Assembly (NCBI RefSeq): GCF_016695175.1
Contig: NZ_CP068023.1
Span: 3,715,501-3,779,500 of the forward strand
Direction: 5' to 3'
Source of the DNA: Pseudoalteromonas sp. GCY
Lineage (GTDB): Bacteria > Pseudomonadota > Gammaproteobacteria > Enterobacterales > Alteromonadaceae
Length of the DNA: 64,000 nt
Part shown: positions 34,036-44,789 of the stretch, piece by piece
Numbering within the stretch: the stretch's first letter is position 1
Layout of the letters: every line of letters starts with the position of its first letter
Made by a program: the position numbers and the translations under genes
Notes under the pieces: generated by a model
Database searches by the model: none
Seen by the model: the letters and a program-made list of their open reading frames with translations, nothing else
What the model was told of the DNA's origin: nothing

Positions 34036-35333
34036 TTCGTCAACCTCGTTGGTAGTGGCTTCGTCTTCTCGTTTTTACTGTAGAAGAATAGCAACACGAA
34101 GAACATAAAATAAGTTACTGTCGTGATTTGCGACAATAGCGTTTTAAAGTCAGTTTGCGGTGTTGCACCAATCCAGCCAAGGATAACGAATGTGACAACA
34201 AACTGAGCAATGTTCAACTTATGGAAACCACAACGGTAGCGAATTGAACGAACCGAACCACGGTCAATCCAAGGCAGTAGTGCCAATGCTACGATTGAAG
34301 CGCCCATTGCTAGTACACCAATCAACTTATCAGGAATAGCACGAAGGATCGCGTAGAATGGCGTAAAGTACCAAACTGGGAAAATGTGCTCTGGCGTTTT
34401 AAGCGGGTTTGCCGCTTCAAAGTTTGGCGCTTCAAGGAAGAAACCGTTCATTTCCGGTGCAAAGAACACAATGGCACAGAAGAAAATTAAGAATCCAGCA
34501 ACACCTAAGACATCTTTTACTGTGTAGTAAGGGTGGAATGGAATTGCATCCACAATATCTTTTTTGTCAGTGTAATATTCATGGAATTTAAATTTAGGTT
34601 TGTCTTCCTCAGCCACAGAGCCTTTCTTACGCTTGATCTCAACGCCGTCAGGGTTATTTGAGCCCACTTCATGAAGTGCAACAATGTGGAGGAATACCAA
34701 GATAACCAGTACTAGTGGTAGTGCAATAACGTGCAGTGCGAAGAAGCGGTTAAGCGTTGCACCTGAAATTACGTAGTCACCACGGATCCAAAGCGTTAAG
34801 TCATCACCAATTACAGGGATTGCACCGAATAGTGAAATGATTACCTGAGCACCCCAGAAAGACATCTGACCCCATGGTAATAAGTAGCCCATGAAAGCTT
34901 CAGCCATTAGTGCTAGGAAGATAAACATACCGAACAACCACAGTAATTCACGTGGCTTTTGATAAGAACCATAGATCATACCGCGGAACATGTGAAGATA
35001 GACCACGATAAAGAATGCGGATGCGCCGGTAGAGTGTAGGTATCGCAATAACCAACCATATTCAACATCACGCATGATATATTCTACTGATGCAAATGCA
35101 CCTTCAGCAGAAGGTACAAAGTTCATGGTTAGCCAGATACCAGTTACAATCTGGTTTACCAGTACTAGAATGGCTAGTGAACCAAACAAGTACCAGAAGT
35201 TAAAGTTTTTTGGCGCTGGGTATTGAGCAATGTGCATATTCCAGACGCGAGTCATCGGAATACGAGCATCGATCCAATCAACAACTTTGCCCACTACGCC
35301 CGTATTTGCTGCTTTATCTACATTAACAGACAT
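34032..35333 (-). CDS. petB: Cytochrome b of the bc1 complex
   Basis: 433 residues with eight or more membrane helices. The quinol-oxidising segment GYLLPWGQMSFWGAQV, the haem-ligand histidine pairs (LRYLHSTGASAFFIVVYLH and FALHVIALPLVLVILVFLH) and the PEWY-type motif, here PVWYFTPFYAILRAIPDK, are all visible. It oxidises ubiquinol and moves protons across the inner membrane. Confidence 0.97.
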   Translation of the reverse strand: MSVNVDKAANTGVVGKVVDWIDARIPMTRVWNMHIAQYPAPKNFNFWYLFGSLAILVLVNQIVTGIWLTMNFVPSAEGAFASVEYIMRDVEYGWLLRYLHSTGASAFFIVVYLHMFRGMIYGSYQKPRELLWLFGMFIFLALMAEAFMGYLLPWGQMSFWGAQVIISLFGAIPVIGDDLTLWIRGDYVISGATLNRFFALHVIALPLVLVILVFLHIVALHEVGSNNPDGVEIKRKKGSVAEEDKPKFKFHEYYTDKKDIVDAIPFHPYYTVKDVLGVAGFLIFFCAIVFFAPEMNGFFLEAPNFEAANPLKTPEHIFPVWYFTPFYAILRAIPDKLIGVLAMGASIVALALLPWIDRGSVRSIRYRCGFHKLNIAQFVVTFVILGWIGATPQTDFKTLLSQITTVTYFMFFVLLFFYSKNEKTKPLPTRLTK

Positions 35334-35923
35334 TATGCAACCCCTTCTTCTTCACCTACCAAGATGGTAGTGTCGTCAATAAAGGTATACGGAGGGATCT
35401 CTAAGTTTAGAGGTGCAGGTACGTTTTGGAATACGCGCCCCGCCATATCAAACTTCGAACCGTGACAAGGACAGAAGAAACCACTATCAGTGCCTTCTAC
35501 TTTTTCACCAAAGCTTCCATTAAGGAAAGATGGTGAACATCCTAAGTGAGTACAAATCCCAACCGCGACGAAAAGCTCAGGTCGCTTAGAACGGTAACCG
35601 TTCTGCGCGGATGCCAACTGCTGTGGCTCTTCAGAGTTAGGATCACGAAGTTGGTCTTCGTGTTGCTTCATTTGTTCTAGCATTTTTGGTGTACGATTAA
35701 CAATCCAAACTGGTTTGCCTCGCCACTCAACACGAATAAGTTGTCCAGACTCAAGTTTGCTGATATCTACTTCTACAGGCGCACCTGCAGATTTAGCTCG
35801 CTCACTTGGATTCCAGGACGCAATAAAAGGAACAGCAGCTCCAACCGCACCAACGCCACCTACAACAGAGGTAGCGATAGTTAAAAAGCGACGTCGGCTG
35901 TTGTCTACAGGCGCATTGCTCAT
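35333..35923 (-). CDS. petA: Rieske iron-sulphur protein of the bc1 complex
   Basis: 196 residues. A twin-arginine-type start (SRRRFLTIATSVVGG) with an uncleaved membrane anchor precedes the Rieske domain. Cluster ligands are in CTHLGCSP and CPCHGSKF. It starts the petABC operon; the three genes are translationally coupled. Confidence 0.97.
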   Translation of the reverse strand: MSNAPVDNSRRRFLTIATSVVGGVGAVGAAVPFIASWNPSERAKSAGAPVEVDISKLESGQLIRVEWRGKPVWIVNRTPKMLEQMKQHEDQLRDPNSEEPQQLASAQNGYRSKRPELFVAVGICTHLGCSPSFLNGSFGEKVEGTDSGFFCPCHGSKFDMAGRVFQNVPAPLNLEIPPYTFIDDTTILVGEEEGVA

Positions 35924-36390
35924 CCACTTATCTCCACTTGATTCCCAACACTTGCTATATTGAGAACATCAGTTACAGCAGGTTAATTTAAGAAATTACA
36001 AAATAGACGCGATCATAAATAAATACCTTGATTAAAACAAGGTTATTCCAGATCCATGCCCGAATAAACCCGCAGATAATCATCTATGATTACTTCGAGC
36101 ATGAAACCGAGTATTTATAATATCGCATCTGACACAACAATATACTGACTAAGATCAACCCCCCGACTAAGGATACGCACCAAATCGCGTGACTGGATCT
36201 CAGGTCTTTCTACTTGCTTCGCCAATTGTAGCAAAAAAAACCGTCAAGTTACCGCTCGAATTGCACTAATTATTATATTTATTGAACTTTTTTAACTCGA
36301 CGCGATATTTTTGAGCAAATAAGCAGGACAAAACGAATGAGATACCTCGTAAATACGAGAAATTGATGTGCATAGGAAATGCTAAAAACA
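35924..36390. other. Intergenic region, petABC promoter side
   Basis: Holds the petABC promoter. A dyad ACCTTG-N7-CAAGGT (36025-36043) lies about 100 bases before petA and could be a regulator site. No gene is supported; the leftward ORF running through here into rpsI is a shadow. Confidence 0.35.
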
Positions 36391-36416
36391 AAAAACCCAG
36401 CATAAGCTGGGTTTTT
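36391..36416 (-). terminator. Terminator of rplM-rpsI
   Basis: 11-base arms (AAAAACCCAGC and complement) around the loop ATAA, with A and T runs, 22 bases past the rpsI stop. Confidence 0.9.
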
Positions 36417-36437
36417 GAATTCTTGAAACGTAATAAA

Positions 36438-36827
36438 TTAACGCTTAGAGAACTGTGTCTTCTTACGTGCTTTCTTAAGACCAACTTTCTTACGCTCAAC
36501 TTTACGAGCATCGCGAGTAACAAAGCCAGCTTTACGTAGAGTTGGACGTAGAGACTCGTCAAACTCCATTAGTGCACGTGTGATACCGTGACGGATAGCA
36601 CCCGCTTGACCAGTTGTACCACCACCTGCAACAGTGATGTATAGATCAAACTTTTCTGTCATTTCAACTAGCTCTAGAGGCTGACGAACAACCATGCGAG
36701 AAGTTTCACGACCGAAGAACTCTTCTAAAGAGCGCTTATTGATTACGATGTTGCCAGTGCCTGGGCGTAGGAATACGCGAGCACTTGAACTTTTACGACG
36801 ACCTGTACCGTAGTATTGATTTGCCAT
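36438..36827 (-). CDS. rpsI: 30S ribosomal protein S9
   Basis: 129 residues: [21 protein letters not shown], then [22 protein letters not shown] and the conserved basic tail ending KKTQFSKR, which reaches the P-site tRNA. It is cotranscribed with rplM, 11 bases apart. Confidence 0.98.
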   Translation of the reverse strand: MANQYYGTGRRKSSSARVFLRPGTGNIVINKRSLEEFFGRETSRMVVRQPLELVEMTEKFDLYITVAGGGTTGQAGAIRHGITRALMEFDESLRPTLRKAGFVTRDARKVERKKVGLKKARKKTQFSKR

Positions 36828-36838
36828 GATAGTGCTCC

Positions 36839-37267
36839 TTAAATGTCTAGAACCTGAGGCTGCTGTGCAGCGTGGTTGTGCTCGTTACCAGCGTAAACTT
36901 TAAGTTTACGGAACATTTCACGACCTAGAGGACCGCGAGGTAACATGCCTTTAACCGCTTTCTCGATGATCATTTCAGGCTTTTTAGCTTGAAGTTTCTC
37001 AAAGTTGATAGACTTAAGGCCACCTGGGTAACCAGAGTGAGCATAGTACATTTTGTCCTGAGTTTTGTTACCAGTTACAGTAACTTTCTCAGCGTTGATT
37101 ACGATGATGTAGTCACCAGTGTCAACGTGTGGAGTATACTCAGCTTTGTGCTTACCGCGAAGGCGACGAGCGATTTCAGTAGCGATGCGACCTAAAGTTT
37201 TACCTTCAGCGTCAACTACGTACCAGTCACGTTTTACAGTTTCTGGTTTAGCAACAAACGTTTTCAT
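36839..37267 (-). CDS. rplM: 50S ribosomal protein L13
   Basis: 142 residues, the normal length. Motifs: [39 protein letters not shown] and [13 protein letters not shown]. It is an early-assembly protein of the large subunit, and in E. coli L13 represses its own operon through the mRNA leader. A long leader with a hairpin lies upstream here. Confidence 0.98.
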   Translation of the reverse strand: MKTFVAKPETVKRDWYVVDAEGKTLGRIATEIARRLRGKHKAEYTPHVDTGDYIIVINAEKVTVTGNKTQDKMYYAHSGYPGGLKSINFEKLQAKKPEMIIEKAVKGMLPRGPLGREMFRKLKVYAGNEHNHAAQQPQVLDI

Positions 37268-37621
37268 TATAAAAATCCAAAGTTTTCAATTTTAAAACCA
37301 CAGGCAGTCCTTGGACTACCGCTCTACTTGTATTTGCTTTAACCCCTTCGAGTTTAAGACTTTTATGCCGCTCAAGTCAGTGGCTAAGCCGACGAGGGCA
37401 ATAGAACGCAACGTGGCAGGCCGCGGATTATAGCAAGCCTTCTGGGTGAAAACCAGCGCTTGGTGCTTTTTTCTACAAGAAAATCTGAAGAATTTCGAAA
37501 AAAATAGAAAAGGCAAAAAATCCAAGGAAATGGCGACGTGTGCGTGACAAGGACTCGTTCAAATAGGATGTTTACAAACACCCACACCGAACAAGTCCTC
37601 TTAACAAAAAAGTAATTGCCG
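37268..37621 (-). promoter_or_regulatory. rplM promoter and long leader with hairpin
   Basis: On the minus strand a clear TATAAT with TGC extension (37427-37432) gives a leader of roughly 150 bases before rplM. Near its end is the hairpin GGTAGTCC-AA-GGACTGCC (37303-37320), 35 bases before the start codon, a candidate L13 autoregulation site. Further on toward zapE, AGGACTCGTTC and GAACAAGTCCT form a one-mismatch inverted repeat (about 37551-37600). Confidence 0.6.
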
Positions 37622-38710
37622 TTAGGCTAAATGCTCTTTTGCTAAATACTCATGGGATTGCATTTCTTGCAAACGGCTAATGCAGCGTTTGAACTCAAAG
37701 TTCAGTGTACCTTCGGTATAAAGCTCAGTAATAGGCGCTGCAGCCGAGATGATAAGCGTCACATTACGCTCATAAAACTCATCGACAAGCGCAATAAAGC
37801 GCCTTGCCGCATCATCGTTTTGCTGACCCATTTGCTTCACATTAGATAGAATCACTGTGTTATATAAGCGACTGATCTCCATGTAATCCACTTGCGAACG
37901 AGCGGTTTCACATAGCGCAGGGAAATCAAACATGACAATACAATCAGACACCATTCGAGTTTGGATCATTCGACCTTCAATCTCAATCGCTTGTCCGGCT
38001 TTACCCGGCTCCGGAGAGAGTTTGTTAAAGTAGTCGAATAAGTTTTCATCCGCTTGTTTATCAAGTGGGCTGTGAAAAATTTCCGCTTGTTCCAACGTGC
38101 GCAAACGATAGTCAATACCCGAGTCCACATTAACTACCTCAGTATTGGCTTTTACCAATTCAATGGCGGGTAAGAATCGCGCACGCTGCAAACCATTTTT
38201 ATACAAATCATCAGGCACAATATTCGATGTGGCCACTAACACGATACCGCGCGCAAACAGCGCCTGCATTAATCCACCCAGTAACATAGCATCTGTGATG
38301 TCTTGAACGAAAAATTCATCAAAGCAGATAATGTCAGTTTCAGATTTGAAGGTATCAGCGATGCTCTCCAGAGGATTTTTCACTTCATTAAGCTTTTTCA
38401 GCTCTGCGTGAACACGATGCATAAAGCGGTGAAAATGCACCCGCATTTTGCGCTCCGTCGGCAACGCATCGTAAAAGGTATCAACCAGATAAGTTTTACC
38501 ACGCCCTACTCCCCCCCAAAAGTATAACCCTTTCACTTTTGGCAGCTCAGCTTTACCAAACAAGCGCGAGAAGAAGTTTTGTTTGACCGGAGGCTGATTG
38601 ATAAGGTCGTCATACAGTCGCTGTAAATGCTTTACGGCATTTTCTTGCGCGCTGTCATATTGAAAATCATCACGTTGTAGATCTTGCTGATATTTTTCCC
38701 AAGGCGTCAT
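37622..38710 (-). CDS. zapE: Cell-division-associated AFG1-like ATPase
   Basis: 362 residues of the AFG1/ZapE AAA+ family: Walker A GGVGRGKTYLVD, Walker B IICFDEFFVQDITDAM, sensor region VLVATSN and the C-terminal LIISAAAPITELY. ZapE associates with the Z-ring and helps constriction under low oxygen or heat. It is divergent from zapG, as in other gammaproteobacteria. Confidence 0.95.
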   Translation of the reverse strand: MTPWEKYQQDLQRDDFQYDSAQENAVKHLQRLYDDLINQPPVKQNFFSRLFGKAELPKVKGLYFWGGVGRGKTYLVDTFYDALPTERKMRVHFHRFMHRVHAELKKLNEVKNPLESIADTFKSETDIICFDEFFVQDITDAMLLGGLMQALFARGIVLVATSNIVPDDLYKNGLQRARFLPAIELVKANTEVVNVDSGIDYRLRTLEQAEIFHSPLDKQADENLFDYFNKLSPEPGKAGQAIEIEGRMIQTRMVSDCIVMFDFPALCETARSQVDYMEISRLYNTVILSNVKQMGQQNDDAARRFIALVDEFYERNVTLIISAAAPITELYTEGTLNFEFKRCISRLQEMQSHEYLAKEHLA

Positions 38711-38833
38711 CGACTTAAATATTTTTTTACGATTTGTTTGTAGGTTATATTAACACGACTGTATTCACAGCGTATATTTAACTCTAACAGAGTTTTAATT
38801 TTATTTGCCGTTGAGGCACACAGGGAGAAACCT

Positions 38834-39289
38834 ATGACTACCGTTACTTGGCTTGGATTACTGATCATTGTTGCCATTGCTGCATTCTTTTTAGGTGGCT
38901 TTGTAACGAAAAAGCAGTTCAAACACGACGAACTGGAAGTGCAGGCACAACAAGCTAAACACGACCTCGAGCAATATCGTCAAGACGTATCAGATCACCT
39001 AGCTAGCACCAAAAAGCTAGTAAATAAAATGCAGGATAGCTATCAGCAACTGCTTACTCATGTGGAAGAAACCAACCAACTACTGACACAGGAGCGTCCA
39101 TCTCATCCTGCTGATCCTTTTTTCTCGAAAGAAACCACAGAACAACTACAAGCTTCTCTTCAAGCACGCCCAGAGAGAAGACGTAAACAAGACCCAAGTT
39201 TTGAGGCACCACCAAGTGACTATGCCGAAGGTGAAACTGGGTTATTTTCTGGTCAAAAAAAAGAAAGTGAGCAAATTAAAGCCTCTTGA
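38834..39289 (+). CDS. zapG: DUF1043 inner-membrane coiled-coil protein
   Basis: 151 residues: one N-terminal membrane helix (about 4-24, WLGLLIIVAIAAFFLGGF), then a long coiled coil (about 28-95) and a low-complexity polar tail. YhcB/ZapG links cell-wall synthesis, division and envelope integrity. The gene pairs with zapE and degQ/degS as in E. coli. Confidence 0.92.
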   Translation: MTTVTWLGLLIIVAIAAFFLGGFVTKKQFKHDELEVQAQQAKHDLEQYRQDVSDHLASTKKLVNKMQDSYQQLLTHVEETNQLLTQERPSHPADPFFSKETTEQLQASLQARPERRRKQDPSFEAPPSDYAEGETGLFSGQKKESEQIKAS

Positions 39290-39668
39290 TGAAACTTTTT
39301 GTTGACCCCATAGTCTTTAAAAGAAGTTATTGATTCTAGGGCCTATTGATCTTTCAAGTTTGTTTTTGCAGCAGTTTGATTGGTATTTATACAAGGCAGA
39401 GCCTGCGTAGCATAGTTTTTCTATGTAAGCCTGGCGATAACGCGGTAGAAATGCCAATCAAGCGCTGCCCTTCGGGTTCACCTTAGTGCGCTTTGTTCAT
39501 TGTTGCTCAACTTTTACCTAGGTTACTAGGCGGCAAGTCGAGCGTCGCGACCAAAACCCACTCGGGGGAACAAAAATCAAACAGCAAAGGTCAACAGGCC
39601 CTCGTAAAGGGCTAATTATCAGCCCCTTATGACTTATATTAACGCTAATAGCGGAGCACTTCACGACT
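39290..39668. other. Intergenic region zapG-degQ
   Basis: Contains the inverted-repeat element at 39368-39468 and, closer to degQ, the sequence expected to hold the degQ promoter. No additional gene is supported. Confidence 0.4.
39368..39468. repeat. MITE-like inverted-repeat element, about 101 bp
   Basis: The outer arms 39368-39392 (GCAGCAGTTTGATTGG...) and 39445-39468 (complement GCAGCGCTTGATTGG...) match in about 20 of 24 positions. The centre is the hairpin CATAG-TTTTT-CTATG (39411-39425), and the inner arms also pair imperfectly. The whole can fold as a long hairpin. There is no ORF inside. This is the form of a dispersed non-autonomous or REP-type repeat. Confidence 0.6.
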
Positions 39669-41021
39669 ATGAAATTTAAATTATCTTTGTTATCGGCCGC
39701 TTTACTTTCTTCTAGCTTATTGCTGTTACCGCAGCAAAGCATGGCCAAACTTCCTGTTGCCGTAGACGGCCAACAATTACCAACATTAGCGCCTATGCTA
39801 GAAAAAGTAGCCCCCGGCGTTGTTAGTATCCAAGTAAAAGGCGCTAAAGAAGTCCGTCGCCGCGTCGACCCTTTCGACTTTTTCTTTGGACAACCGCAAC
39901 CACGTAGCCAAAAGCGTCCTTTTAGTGGCCTCGGTTCAGGTGTCATCATCGATGCGGATAAAGGCTATGTCGTTACAAACAATCACGTTATTGATGATGC
40001 CGACGAAATGCTTGTCACTTTAAAAGATGGCAGAGAGTTTGAAGCTAAATTAATCGGTAGCGACGCCGAATCTGATATCGCATTGCTACAAATCGACGGT
40101 GAAGACCTAACAGAAATCAAACTCGCTAATTCAGACAAGTTGAGAGTGGGTGATTTTTCCGTCGCTATTGGTAACCCATTTGGATTAAGTCATACAGTCA
40201 CCTCAGGAATAATCAGTGCACTAGGCCGTAGCGGCTTAAATATCGAAGGCTATGAAGATTTTATCCAAACAGATGCGGCGATCAACCAAGGTAACTCAGG
40301 TGGTGCACTAGTTAACTTAAACGGCGAACTCATTGGTATCAACACCGCTATTTTAGGCGCGTCTGGCGGTAATGTCGGGATCGGCTTTGCTATTCCATCA
40401 AACATGATGAAAAACCTAGTTGACCAAATTGTTGAGTACGGAGAAGTTCGTCGCGGTTCATTGGGTATATTGGGTCGTACTTTAGATGCTGGTCTTGCTA
40501 AAGCGCAAGGCTTTGATGTTAAGCGCGGTGCTTATGTCATGCGCGTAGTGGAAGATTCAGCAGCGGACAAAGCGGGTCTGAAAGCCAATGATGTCATTGT
40601 CAGCCTAAACGGCGACGACATTGAAAGCTTTAATGAACTGCACGGTAAAGTCGCTACGATGGGTGAAGGTCGTGAGGTACGACTTGGTGTCTACCGTGAT
40701 GGCAAAACCAAATTTATCGACGTAGAGCTTGGTGGTAAGCAAGAAGAACAGGCGAATGCAGAGGATGTACATCCAAACCTACGAGGCGCGGTGCTTGAAA
40801 GTGGCGAGCGCAACGGCAATGAAGGTGTTGTCATTACCTCAGTAGAACCTCGCTCACCAGCAGCACGTGTTGGCCTTGAAGAAGGCGATGTGATCATGCA
40901 AGTGAATCGCCAACGTGTCACTAGTGTTAAAGATATGTCTAAACTAATTAATGGTATTAAAGGCAATATCGTACTTGGGATTAAACGCGATCGCGAGACG
41001 GTTTTCTACCTCATTCAGTAA
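39669..41021 (+). CDS. degQ: Periplasmic serine protease, DegP/DegQ type
   Basis: 450 residues with signal peptide (cleaved near SMA-KLP). The trypsin-like domain has H106 (TNNHVID), D136 (ESDIALL) and S210 (NQGNSGGALVN). Two PDZ domains follow (about 245-335 and 355-445). It degrades and chaperones misfolded envelope proteins. The short LA loop and the place directly before degS favour degQ over degP. Confidence 0.94.
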   Translation: MKFKLSLLSAALLSSSLLLLPQQSMAKLPVAVDGQQLPTLAPMLEKVAPGVVSIQVKGAKEVRRRVDPFDFFFGQPQPRSQKRPFSGLGSGVIIDADKGYVVTNNHVIDDADEMLVTLKDGREFEAKLIGSDAESDIALLQIDGEDLTEIKLANSDKLRVGDFSVAIGNPFGLSHTVTSGIISALGRSGLNIEGYEDFIQTDAAINQGNSGGALVNLNGELIGINTAILGASGGNVGIGFAIPSNMMKNLVDQIVEYGEVRRGSLGILGRTLDAGLAKAQGFDVKRGAYVMRVVEDSAADKAGLKANDVIVSLNGDDIESFNELHGKVATMGEGREVRLGVYRDGKTKFIDVELGGKQEEQANAEDVHPNLRGAVLESGERNGNEGVVITSVEPRSPAARVGLEEGDVIMQVNRQRVTSVKDMSKLINGIKGNIVLGIKRDRETVFYLIQ

Positions 41022-41048
41022 TGAAATCGAAAAAATATTAAAAATGAA

Positions 41049-41081
41049 ACACAGCGAAACTTGTCGCTGTGTTTTTTTTTG
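41049..41081 (+). terminator. Terminator of degQ
   Basis: ACACAGCGA and TCGCTGTGT arms with a 6-base loop, followed by a run of T. Confidence 0.9.
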
Positions 41082-41124
41082 TGTCATTATTAGCAGTATT
41101 AGATAACGATAAATATAAGCTCTT

Positions 41125-42204
41125 GTGTTCAAATTAATTAAATTCATTTTTCCACCGCTGCTTGCCGGACTAGGGATCGCTTTTATCATCATTTGGTTTA
41201 ATCCTGAGCTGAGGGCTAACTTGCCAAAACTTGAGGCCCCACATATTCAAGCTCATCATATGAGTTTTGCTGAAGCAGTAGAAAAAACAGCTCCAGCGGT
41301 CGTGACGATTTTTTCCGAGGGCTTTAGCAATCAGCCAAGATACCAGCGCCAAAGTACGGTTAGAGAGCTTGGCTCTGGCGTTATTATGAGCCGAGATGGC
41401 TACATACTGACAAACTATCATGTGGTGAACAATGCCGACCAAATCATTGTACTACTTCCTGACGGCCGCCAGTATAGCGATACGCAACTGATAGGCTTTG
41501 ACACCATTACGGACTTAGCTTTATTAAAAATTCCAGCTGAAAATTTGCCTGTTATTCCTATCGATCATGACTACTCACCACGTGTCGGAGATGTGGTGCT
41601 CGCAATCGGTAACCCGCTGAACATTGGACAAACCATTACTCAAGGCATTATCAGTGCAACAGGCAAACAAACGCTTACAGAGAGCCAATTTAACAATTTA
41701 CTGCAAATGGATGCGGCGATTAATGTTGGTAATTCAGGTGGTGCCGTTGTCAATTCTAATGGCGCGCTAGTTGGCATTACCTCGGCACAGTTTCGCACGC
41801 GTTTGAATATTGATATCCAAGGTATCTCTTTTGCAATCCCTTATGATCTTGCACTAGACGTCATGCATAAACTCATTATGGATGGCAGAGTGATCCGGGG
41901 CTACCTCGGCTTTAGGGGCACGCCAGTTGATAATACAGGTAAAAGCGTAACGGATCTCTACACACCAATTGTCGGCCTTGCTGTGAGCGAATTAGACCCG
42001 CTAGGTCCCGCATGGCAAGCTGGTATGAAAGAGCACGATATTGTGGTTAAAGTAGGTGGAGAGCCTGTGACTAATCCGCAAAGGACACTGAAGACGATTG
42101 GCAATACCGCGCCTGGTACTAAACTCGAGTTTGAAGTACTCAGAGGCGGTCAGCGCCTCACCATTACGGTGGAAGTCGCTGAACTCGAAACAGGGTTATA
42201 TTAG
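41125..42204 (+). CDS. degS: Outer-membrane stress sensor protease
   Basis: 359 residues from a GTG start. An N-terminal membrane anchor (about 5-25, no cleavable signal) is followed by a trypsin-like domain with H99, D130 and S204 (NVGNSGGAVVN), and a single PDZ domain. DegS senses unfolded porin tails in the periplasm and cuts RseA to release sigma-E. One PDZ and an anchor distinguish it from degQ upstream. Confidence 0.95.
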   Translation: MFKLIKFIFPPLLAGLGIAFIIIWFNPELRANLPKLEAPHIQAHHMSFAEAVEKTAPAVVTIFSEGFSNQPRYQRQSTVRELGSGVIMSRDGYILTNYHVVNNADQIIVLLPDGRQYSDTQLIGFDTITDLALLKIPAENLPVIPIDHDYSPRVGDVVLAIGNPLNIGQTITQGIISATGKQTLTESQFNNLLQMDAAINVGNSGGAVVNSNGALVGITSAQFRTRLNIDIQGISFAIPYDLALDVMHKLIMDGRVIRGYLGFRGTPVDNTGKSVTDLYTPIVGLAVSELDPLGPAWQAGMKEHDIVVKVGGEPVTNPQRTLKTIGNTAPGTKLEFEVLRGGQRLTITVEVAELETGLY

Positions 42205-42219
42205 GCAAAAAGATTAAGC

Positions 42220-42245
42220 AAAAAGCGTCCCCGAGGACGCTTTTT
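42220..42245. terminator. Bidirectional terminator between degS and murA
   Basis: AAAAAGCGTCC and complement around CCGA, between convergent genes. Confidence 0.92.
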
Positions 42246-42273
42246 CGTTTCTTACCAATTCGCTTAATTAAGC

Positions 42274-43545
<1,272 letters not shown>

Positions 43546-43803
43546 TTATTGTGGAAGAATAAATTTGCGCTCTTTTTGCCATTCATCAGGTGTGAATGCA
43601 CGAATACTAACAGCATGGATAGTGCCGTCTTTAATAGTATCCATCAGTGGGCCATAGATCAGCTGTTCTCTTTTCAGCCTTCTTAATCCGTCAAAACACG
43701 TTCCAACAGCAATGACTTCGTAGTGACTACCATTAGCTTTGACGATGATCTCGTCAAGCGATAGTGCATCTCTCAATAAAGTTTCGACTTGATTTGTTTC
43801 CAT
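43546..43803 (-). CDS. ibaG: BolA-family protein IbaG
   Basis: 85 residues from ATG 43803 (GAGTGAG site; this start aligns with E. coli IbaG, though an in-frame GTG lies 9 bases upstream). The family pattern is GSHYEVIAVGTCFDGLRRLKREQLIYGPL followed by IHAVSIRAFTPDEW. It is thought to act with monothiol glutaredoxins in Fe-S handling and in acid stress. Confidence 0.93.
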   Translation of the reverse strand: METNQVETLLRDALSLDEIIVKANGSHYEVIAVGTCFDGLRRLKREQLIYGPLMDTIKDGTIHAVSIRAFTPDEWQKERKFILPQ

Positions 43804-43808
43804 TAGAC

Positions 43809-44117
43809 TCACTCAAATAGGGTTGTCACCTGTCCCAACTCCATTAAATTTTGCAGTTGCTCAGGCGTATTTTTCAGCTCGAGACGAATGTCGCGCTGTT
43901 TCAATTGACCTAAAGAGTGAATTAACCAAGCTAAGCCCGCGGTGTCAACCCTTGTCACCTCAGAAAGGTTAAAATAGACGGTTGATTGTGCATTTTTCAA
44001 CACTTGAACGATGGTCGACTGTTTCAGTGCGCTTGGTAAACTCGCTCTCGTAAGTTCACCAGTTAACACGATTTCACCTTTACTTTCGGTGAATGAAATA
44101 TTAGGCGTCACCATCAT
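43809..44117 (-). CDS. mlaB: MlaB, STAS-domain subunit of the Mla lipid transporter
   Basis: 102 residues of STAS fold with LSEVTRVDTAGLAWLIHSL, where the Ser/Thr-rich loop is RVDTAGL. It binds MlaF and stabilises the MlaFEDB complex. Overlaps with mlaC upstream and ibaG downstream. Confidence 0.92.
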   Translation of the reverse strand: MMVTPNISFTESKGEIVLTGELTRASLPSALKQSTIVQVLKNAQSTVYFNLSEVTRVDTAGLAWLIHSLGQLKQRDIRLELKNTPEQLQNLMELGQVTTLFE

Positions 44118-44787
44118 CCCCTCTAAATTGCACAGGTAACTTGCTCTTTTTATCTAACAGTTGGATCACATGTTCAATACCTTGTTGGCGCAAAATACCA
44201 TGTAATTCTGTTTGCTTGGCATCTAGCAAGCTAATACCTTCCGCCATCATGTCAAAAGCACGCCAATCATTGTCTTTACCGCGTCTGACTTTAAAGTCAA
44301 TTTTGATATCAGGTTTACCAGCTTCAACAATTTTTGTTTTTACAACAGCAATATCTTCTTTATCGAATGGGCGGTGCTCGCCGAATTCTACCTTTTGATC
44401 TTTATACTGGGTAAATACCCCTGCATAAGTCGCGATAAGATAGTTTCTAAACACATCGATAAACTCACGAATATGCTCTACGGCAGCGGCCTTCTCTTCT
44501 GCATTATCCATATTCCGAACAGTCTGAATGTACGAACCCAAAACACGGTACGCGGCATACTTATAGTCGATGTAAGGCATAAGCTCTTCTTCAACGATAA
44601 CACGTAAGTGCTCTTTGTCTTTTTCAATGATGCTTTGATCTTTCGTAACACGCTGAAAAGTTTGCGCCGCGACTTGCTCTACCATTTTATAAGGATTACT
44701 TGAATCCACTTCTTTTGCCTGTACCAATGCAGTAGCCATCAGTGCTATAAACAAAGTCAGACATTTTGCATAGACGTTCTTTAACAT
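44101..44787 (-). CDS. mlaC: MlaC, periplasmic phospholipid carrier
   Basis: 228 residues with signal peptide (LTLFIALMATALVQA-KE) and the Ttg2D/MlaC fold (EELMPYIDYKYAAYRVLG, YKDQKVEFGEHRPF). It ferries phospholipids between the MlaA-porin complex and the MlaFEDB complex. A GGGAGCGAG site precedes the start, 2 bases after mlaD. Confidence 0.95.
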   Translation of the reverse strand: MLKNVYAKCLTLFIALMATALVQAKEVDSSNPYKMVEQVAAQTFQRVTKDQSIIEKDKEHLRVIVEEELMPYIDYKYAAYRVLGSYIQTVRNMDNAEEKAAAVEHIREFIDVFRNYLIATYAGVFTQYKDQKVEFGEHRPFDKEDIAVVKTKIVEAGKPDIKIDFKVRRGKDNDWRAFDMMAEGISLLDAKQTELHGILRQQGIEHVIQLLDKKSKLPVQFRGDDGDA

Positions 44788-44789
44788 AT

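Noticed and set aside
36266..36562. Leftward 98-codon ORF
   Set aside because: Overlaps rpsI in another frame and runs through its terminator; no supporting start site.
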